Source: CAVZLD01 sp964522605
GTDB lineage: Bacteria; Planctomycetota; Planctomycetia; Pirellulales; Pirellulaceae
Assembly: GCA_964522605.1 (NCBI GenBank)
Contig: CAZFWV010000210.1
Location: forward strand, 1 to 12,331
DNA: 12,331 nt
Reading direction: 5' to 3'
The translations under genes were made by a program, and so were the position numbers. Positions 8,951 to 12,331 of the stretch are shown here, in pieces (within the stretch, counting starts at the first letter, position 1; every line of letters begins with the position of its first letter). The notes below the pieces were generated by a model. It was given only the letters and a program-made list of their open reading frames with translations. It was not told where the DNA came from and ran no database searches.

Positions 8951-9190
8951 ACGGCAAACACTGAAGAGGCCATCGGTGCACGCGGCCCCAGCCTGTCGAT
9001 CCTGACCCCGCATCGCGCGGAACATCGCACTAGCATCGGGGAGGAAATCGACGTGCAAGGGATGCGGCCACTTGTCTTCTCGCTTGATGCGCTGGTGGGG
9101 CACTCGACATGCCGCCCGGAATGGCCCGTGGGTCAATTCAGTTGACTCTGCTGGCCGCCGCCGTTAGGTTGACCCCTGAGTGGAGAAGCG
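8951..9190. other. Intergenic region before the LamG-like gene
   Basis: No convincing gene. A 7-bp inverted repeat GGGTCAA (9130-9136) / TTGACCC (9169-9175) encloses a GC-rich stretch ahead of the next gene and could be a regulatory site, but there is no independent support. A 66-codon minus-strand frame here shows no recognisable domain. Confidence 0.4.
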
Positions 9191-9210
9191 GTGGCAGTCT
9201 ATTTCATTGC

Positions 9211-9215
9211 GGAGG
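9211..9215 (+). promoter_or_regulatory. Ribosome binding site deciding the LamG-like gene start
   Basis: GGAGG sits 8 bases before ATG 9224, favouring that codon over the in-frame GTG at 9191, which lies upstream of the site. Confidence 0.75.
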
Positions 9216-9223
9216 TTAGAACG

Positions 9224-10984
9224 ATGTCAACTTGTGCCCGATCCGGCATGGCGTGGAGACTGTTCGTTTTTTTGTTGCTGACCACTGTGGCCGCAGCTCC
9301 CTTGCCGGGCGGGCTGGTTGGTTACTGGAACTTTGATGGCAACGTGGAGGATCAATCGGGGACCGGCAATGATGGCGAACTGATCGATGCCGTCTACGAC
9401 GATGACGTGCCGGACGTGATTGGTGCCGGGCAATCTCTGAGTTTTGAGCTGCCAACCGATCACGTGTTCATCGAAGCGGATGAGAGTCTCAACTCGAGCA
9501 TCTTCACCCTCTCGATGTTCATCAATGACCGCGGTCAGGTTGACGGGATCAATCGCTTCACCAGTCGTGCGGGCGATAGTTTTGAAACAGGTGTTGATTT
9601 CGTATTCGGTACGCAGGCCATCTCGTTCTACAGTCCATCGAGTGGTTGGCAGTCGACCTCCTATGTCACTTCGCTTGAGGAGTGGCAGCACGTTGCCTTC
9701 GTCGCCGACGTTGACACGATGACCCTCTACGTCGACGGGGAGCCAATTGACGATCCGTTTCCGTTCTCGGCCGTGCCGTCCGGTTTCATGCACATCGGCA
9801 ATCGGCACAATGATATCGAAGGCTTCTACGGATTAATTGACGACGTGGCGCTGTGGGACGTACCGCTACCGGAAGAGTCAATTGCCGAACTGGCCAGCGG
9901 CACCCGCACGCCGTTGACGATTGTGCCGCCCGATCCACCCGTCGTGCCGGAGCCGATACTGACGATCGGCTCGAGCGTCGCCGATTGGCGTGAGAGCACG
10001 GTAAGTATCGACGGTGGACCGTTGGGCGAGTGGGATCCCAGCGGGGATCCGTCGCCTCCCGACGTGACGACATTCACGCTGGAACCGATCCCCACGGCAG
10101 CCGACCTAATTCCCCATATCAATGCGGCCGCTGGGGTGCTGGACGTTGAGGGGATCGTCGCCTCACCGGATGTTCATTATTACCGGACGACATTCGATCT
10201 GACGTCAACGGACTTTCTGTCCGCTGATCTGCGTCTGGCGATTGACAACGGCGCCCAGGTCTATATCAACGGTGAGCTCGTCGCCACCGAGACTTCGTTT
10301 TTGACGGAGAACTGGGCATTGCCGCTGCCGTCGCTTTCGATTAGCGAGACCGGCGAAGTCACGGCGGTCAAGTTTGAGGAGTGGGCAGAGTCCTTTGACG
10401 GATGGAACACGGGTGAGAACGAAATCTTGCTGGCGGTTCGCAACCCGTTCGAAGAGCTCGATCCAGCGGGTGGGTTTGCCTTTCGCCTGGATTTCTACTC
10501 CACTGCTCCGGCCGTGCGCGGCGACTTCAACGGCAATGGCGAAATTGACCTGGAAGACATCGACCTGCTGACGGTGGCCTCGGCTTCCGGGACGAATCCT
10601 GAGGAATACGACCTGACGGGCGACGGTTTCGTGGATCAGGCGGATGTGACGGAGTGGGCCAAGGCGAAGGATATCGGCTACACGTGGATCGGCGATGCGA
10701 ACTTCGATGGCCAGTTCAACACGGGCGATTTTGTGCAGGTCCTCGGCATCGGGAAGTACGAGCTGCCGGGCGCCACGGCCGTCTGGTCGGAAGGCGATTG
10801 GAACGGCGATGGGGTCTTCGGGACGGGCGACCTGGTGGCAGCCCTCTCGGACGGCGGTTATGAAATCGGACCGCGCACGGATGTGTCTGCGGTGCCGGAG
10901 CCATTGACATTGACGCAATTCAGCCTCGGCTTGTTGGGCCTGTTCGCACTGCGACAGCGCGCGAAACGAATTCTGTGCGTTTAG
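9224..10984 (+). CDS. Exported LamG-like protein with dockerin-like EF-hands and PEP-CTERM type anchor
   Basis: The 586-residue protein starts at ATG 9224 with a signal peptide (WRLFVFLLLTTVAAA, cleavage near residue 25). Residues about 30-225 form a LamG/concanavalin-like lectin fold (GLVGYWNFDGNVEDQSGTGNDG, WQHVAFVADVDTMTLYVDG, GLIDDVALWDVPL). Residues about 240-430 form a second beta-sandwich with YYRTTFDL and NGAQVYINGELVA, like that of the upstream pseudogene. Residues about 433-555 carry four calcium-loop motifs of dockerin type (DFNGNGEID, DLTGDGFVD, DANFDGQFN, DWNGDGVFG); the last has Gly where its relatives have Asp. VPEP at 557-560, a hydrophobic stretch and RQRAKR near the end make a PEP-CTERM sorting signal. 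The protein probably binds glycans or other ligands at the cell surface; the exact ligand is unknown. It is the only intact member of the three related genes here. Confidence 0.9.
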   Translation: MSTCARSGMAWRLFVFLLLTTVAAAPLPGGLVGYWNFDGNVEDQSGTGNDGELIDAVYDDDVPDVIGAGQSLSFELPTDHVFIEADESLNSSIFTLSMFINDRGQVDGINRFTSRAGDSFETGVDFVFGTQAISFYSPSSGWQSTSYVTSLEEWQHVAFVADVDTMTLYVDGEPIDDPFPFSAVPSGFMHIGNRHNDIEGFYGLIDDVALWDVPLPEESIAELASGTRTPLTIVPPDPPVVPEPILTIGSSVADWRESTVSIDGGPLGEWDPSGDPSPPDVTTFTLEPIPTAADLIPHINAAAGVLDVEGIVASPDVHYYRTTFDLTSTDFLSADLRLAIDNGAQVYINGELVATETSFLTENWALPLPSLSISETGEVTAVKFEEWAESFDGWNTGENEILLAVRNPFEELDPAGGFAFRLDFYSTAPAVRGDFNGNGEIDLEDIDLLTVASASGTNPEEYDLTGDGFVDQADVTEWAKAKDIGYTWIGDANFDGQFNTGDFVQVLGIGKYELPGATAVWSEGDWNGDGVFGTGDLVAALSDGGYEIGPRTDVSAVPEPLTLTQFSLGLLGLFALRQRAKRILCV

Positions 10985-11319
10985 AACGGACGTTATGGAC
11001 GACGACTTCTTTCAAAGGTGATCTGCGCCGCTCCGATGACCTCCGGCAGCTTATGCGCAGCTTGGCGTACGACGACATCGTGCTGGTCGCTGCGATGAAA
11101 TACGCGGATGTTGACTTGCCTGATGGCGGTGCAGTTTGGCGCTTCGAGTTGGACGCACCCGACAGGCTGGCCATCAGCCGAGCTGCACTGCGGGTCCTGT
11201 CGCGGCGCATGGAGGTTCTCTCTGAGGTGTCGTATGCCCCGAGTGTTGTGCGAGTGGAAATCGAGTCGCTGTGGAGCGTGTTGTATGGATTGCAGCGTGG
11301 CGCTGGCGACGGCGTCTAA
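10975..11319 (+). CDS. Hypothetical protein, possibly a remnant
   Basis: A frame of 114 codons opens at GTG 10975, overlapping the end of the LamG-like gene by 10 bp, with a possible later start at ATG 11053. The middle looks like real protein sequence (DDLRQLMRSLAYDDIVLVAAMKYADVD, then FELDAPDRLAISRAALRVL), with alternating charged and hydrophobic positions, but I recognise no family. It has no signal peptide or membrane segment. No clear ribosome binding site precedes GTG 10975. It ends 34 bp before the IS element, so the IS does not interrupt it. Confidence 0.4.
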   Translation: MRLERTLWTTTSFKGDLRRSDDLRQLMRSLAYDDIVLVAAMKYADVDLPDGGAVWRFELDAPDRLAISRAALRVLSRRMEVLSEVSYAPSVVRVEIESLWSVLYGLQRGAGDGV

Positions 11320-11355
11320 GCGGCAGTTGCGTCAACGCTGGTGAAGGAGTTGCTA

Positions 11356-11373
11356 GAGCGTATTTCACAACCT
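11356..11373. repeat. IS terminal inverted repeat, transposase-distal end
   Basis: GAGCGTATTTCACAACCT; differs from the other end at one base. It also contains the stop codon of the transposase (minus-strand TGA at 11367-11365). Confidence 0.88.
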
Positions 11374-12191
11374 ACCTAATGCAACAACAAGGCAAGCCAG
11401 CTGAATAAATCCGTGGAAGAGGTGAGCGTGATACTCGTACCGGGTGACGAGGCGCCGAAAGTTTTGGAGCCAGCTGATCGACCGCTCCACTTTCCAGCGG
11501 CGACGAAAGCGTCGAAGCTTGCGTCCGTCTTGAGTTCTCGGTTTCGTCCGGTTGCTGCGATGTGGACACACCAGATCGATACCACGACGCTGCAGACGTT
11601 GTCGCAGCGAATCACTATCCGCCGCTGCATCGTAAATCAGACAACGAGGTTTCCGACGCAGGACGCGCTTCTCGAGAAGCGGTTCGATCAGCGTGACTTC
11701 GTGGGGACTGGCACTAGCCGTTTCGATGCCCAGGGGAAGTCCTTCGGCGTCGGTAAGAACCATGATCTTGGTTCCCTTACCGCGTTTGGTCTTGCCGACC
11801 TTTTCACCCCTTTTTTTGCTGGCGAAAACGTGCCGTCTGCAAACGATTCCTCGTGCTTGACGCGTCCCCGACGATCGAGCAATCGTGTCAATCGCGCCCA
11901 GGCCTTTTCCCAGATTCCCGACTCGGTCCAATCGCGGTGGCGACGCCAACAAGTTGTGGGAGATGGAAAACGCTTCGGTAAATCCTTCCAGCGAGCCCCG
12001 CTGCGCAGGATCCAGAGAATGCCTTCGACGCAATCGCGCGCTGGGGCAGGTGGACGACCACCTGCTGGGCCAACGAGAGAATCGGGAAATAGATCGGAAA
12101 TCAGTTGCCATTGCTCATCGGTGAGCTCGAATTCGGGTTCCATCGTGGACCCCGCGGGCGATTCCACCGCCCCACGGGATCGGTTTGCCAT
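11365..12191 (-). CDS. IS5-family DDE transposase, two frames joined by -1 frameshift at A7
   Basis: The first frame runs from ATG 12191 to a stop at 11688 (167 aa) and carries the N-terminal IS5 domain (FELTDEQWQLISDLFP, GRPP, GILWILRSGARWKDLP, TTCWRRHRDWTESG) and the first catalytic Asp in FADGTFSPAKKG. The rest of the catalytic core is in the -1 frame ending at 11365: GKTKRGKGTKIMVLTDAEGLP, second Asp in LIYDAAADSD, and Glu in RRWKVERSISWLQNFRRLVTRYE. The switch is at A7 followed by G4 (plus-strand T7 at 11811-11817): a one-base back-slip joins SPAKK to RGEKVGKTKRG and yields a 275-residue transposase of normal size. Both halves are intact up to the slip site, which favours programmed frameshifting over decay. 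The enzyme cuts and joins the IS ends. Confidence 0.88.
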
Positions 12192-12197
12192 GAGTGA

Positions 12198-12203
12198 CCT
12201 CCT
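12198..12203 (-). promoter_or_regulatory. Ribosome binding site of the transposase
   Basis: Minus-strand AGGAGG, 6 bases before the start at 12191, supports that start codon. Confidence 0.8.
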
Positions 12204-12258
12204 TTCGGTTGTGCACTCATTACGGCAAACCCAAGAATTCGGTTTAGCTAGCGGAAAC

Positions 12259-12276
12259 AGGTTTTGAAATACGCTC
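12259..12276. repeat. IS terminal inverted repeat, transposase-proximal end
   Basis: Read on the minus strand it is GAGCGTATTTCAAAACCT, matching the distal end at 17 of 18 positions. It lies about 70 bp upstream of the transposase start, so promoter elements must lie in or next to it. Confidence 0.88.
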
Positions 12277-12331
12277 TAGTCATTATCAAGAACAGCTATC
12301 AACACGTTCTGTGCACAAAATGAAGGCTTCC

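Larger units (their letters stand above)
11356..12276 (-). mobile_element. Complete IS5-family insertion sequence
   Basis: The element is 921 bp if TA is the target duplication (11354-11355 and 12277-12278), or 919 bp if the whole CTAG (11353-11356 and 12276-12279) is duplicated; the two cannot be told apart because the end bases are shared. The ends match at 17 of 18 positions as inverted repeats. A single transposase region on the minus strand fills the element. Intact ends, a matching target duplication and an apparently functional frameshift arrangement suggest recent insertion. The two overlapping frames and TA/CTAG target fit the IS427-like part of the IS5 family; the subgroup is inferred. 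Confidence 0.9.

Noticed and set aside
8936..9136. Minus-strand 66-codon frame between the two surface-protein genes
   Set aside because: No recognisable domain, no ribosome binding site seen, and it overlaps the end of the upstream pseudogene; kept only as a remote possibility.
9944..9958. Internal VPEP motif in the LamG-like protein
   Set aside because: It is not followed by a membrane segment and basic tail; it lies in a proline-rich linker between domains, so it is not a sorting signal.
11413..12267. Plus-strand 284-codon frame across the IS
   Set aside because: It is antisense to the transposase, which has clear DDE motifs, a ribosome binding site and correct placement within the terminal repeats.
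1..12331. CRISPR array or defence system
   Set aside because: The only tandem repeat has 53-bp contiguous units without unique spacers, and no nuclease, toxin-antitoxin or Cas-like gene is visible.

Overview
The window looks like draft chromosome from a planctomycete (Pirellulaceae-like). The evidence is an ECF sigma factor abutting a very large Ser/Thr kinase with WD40 and TPR sensor regions, exported proteins ending in dockerin-like EF-hands plus a VPEP membrane anchor (PEP-CTERM type), pentapeptide-repeat secreted proteins, an IS5-like transposon, and several short palindromic repeats. This placement comes from gene content and family knowledge, not from a database match.

Layout: 1-151 is a 53-bp tandem repeat with a hairpin in each unit. 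445-1074 is an ECF sigma factor, followed after 3 bp by a membrane-anchored Ser/Thr kinase (1078-6224). The kinase appears broken only because of a 100-N scaffold gap. The 55 bases on either side of the gap are identical, and collapsing them restores one frame of 1,663 codons. Just upstream of the gap, a roughly 95-bp imperfect palindrome lies in frame inside the kinase domain linker. 6225-6453 is a non-coding, hairpin-rich spacer.

6454-8950 holds two decayed cell-surface genes. The first (beta-sandwich, dockerin, VPEP anchor) lacks its 5' end and has an in-frame TAG. It runs without a stop into the signal peptide of the second (pentapeptide repeats, dockerin, VPEP anchor), which needs two frame changes to read through, one of them at a run of eight T. 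9224-10984 is an intact third member of this exported family with a LamG-like domain. 10975-11319 is an unrecognised reading frame. 11356-12276 is a complete IS5-family element on the minus strand, with 18-bp terminal inverted repeats, a TA/CTAG target duplication and a transposase split over two frames by an A7 slippery run.

The sigma factor and kinase very probably form one signalling unit. The three exported proteins share a nearly interchangeable C-terminal dockerin-VPEP module and are probably anchored and processed by an exosortase encoded elsewhere. Nothing in the sequence directly links the signalling unit to the surface proteins. I see no defence system, CRISPR array, tRNA or rRNA. 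The most unusual features are the palindrome translated inside a kinase, the fused sorting-signal/signal-peptide junction, and the T8 run at a frame change.
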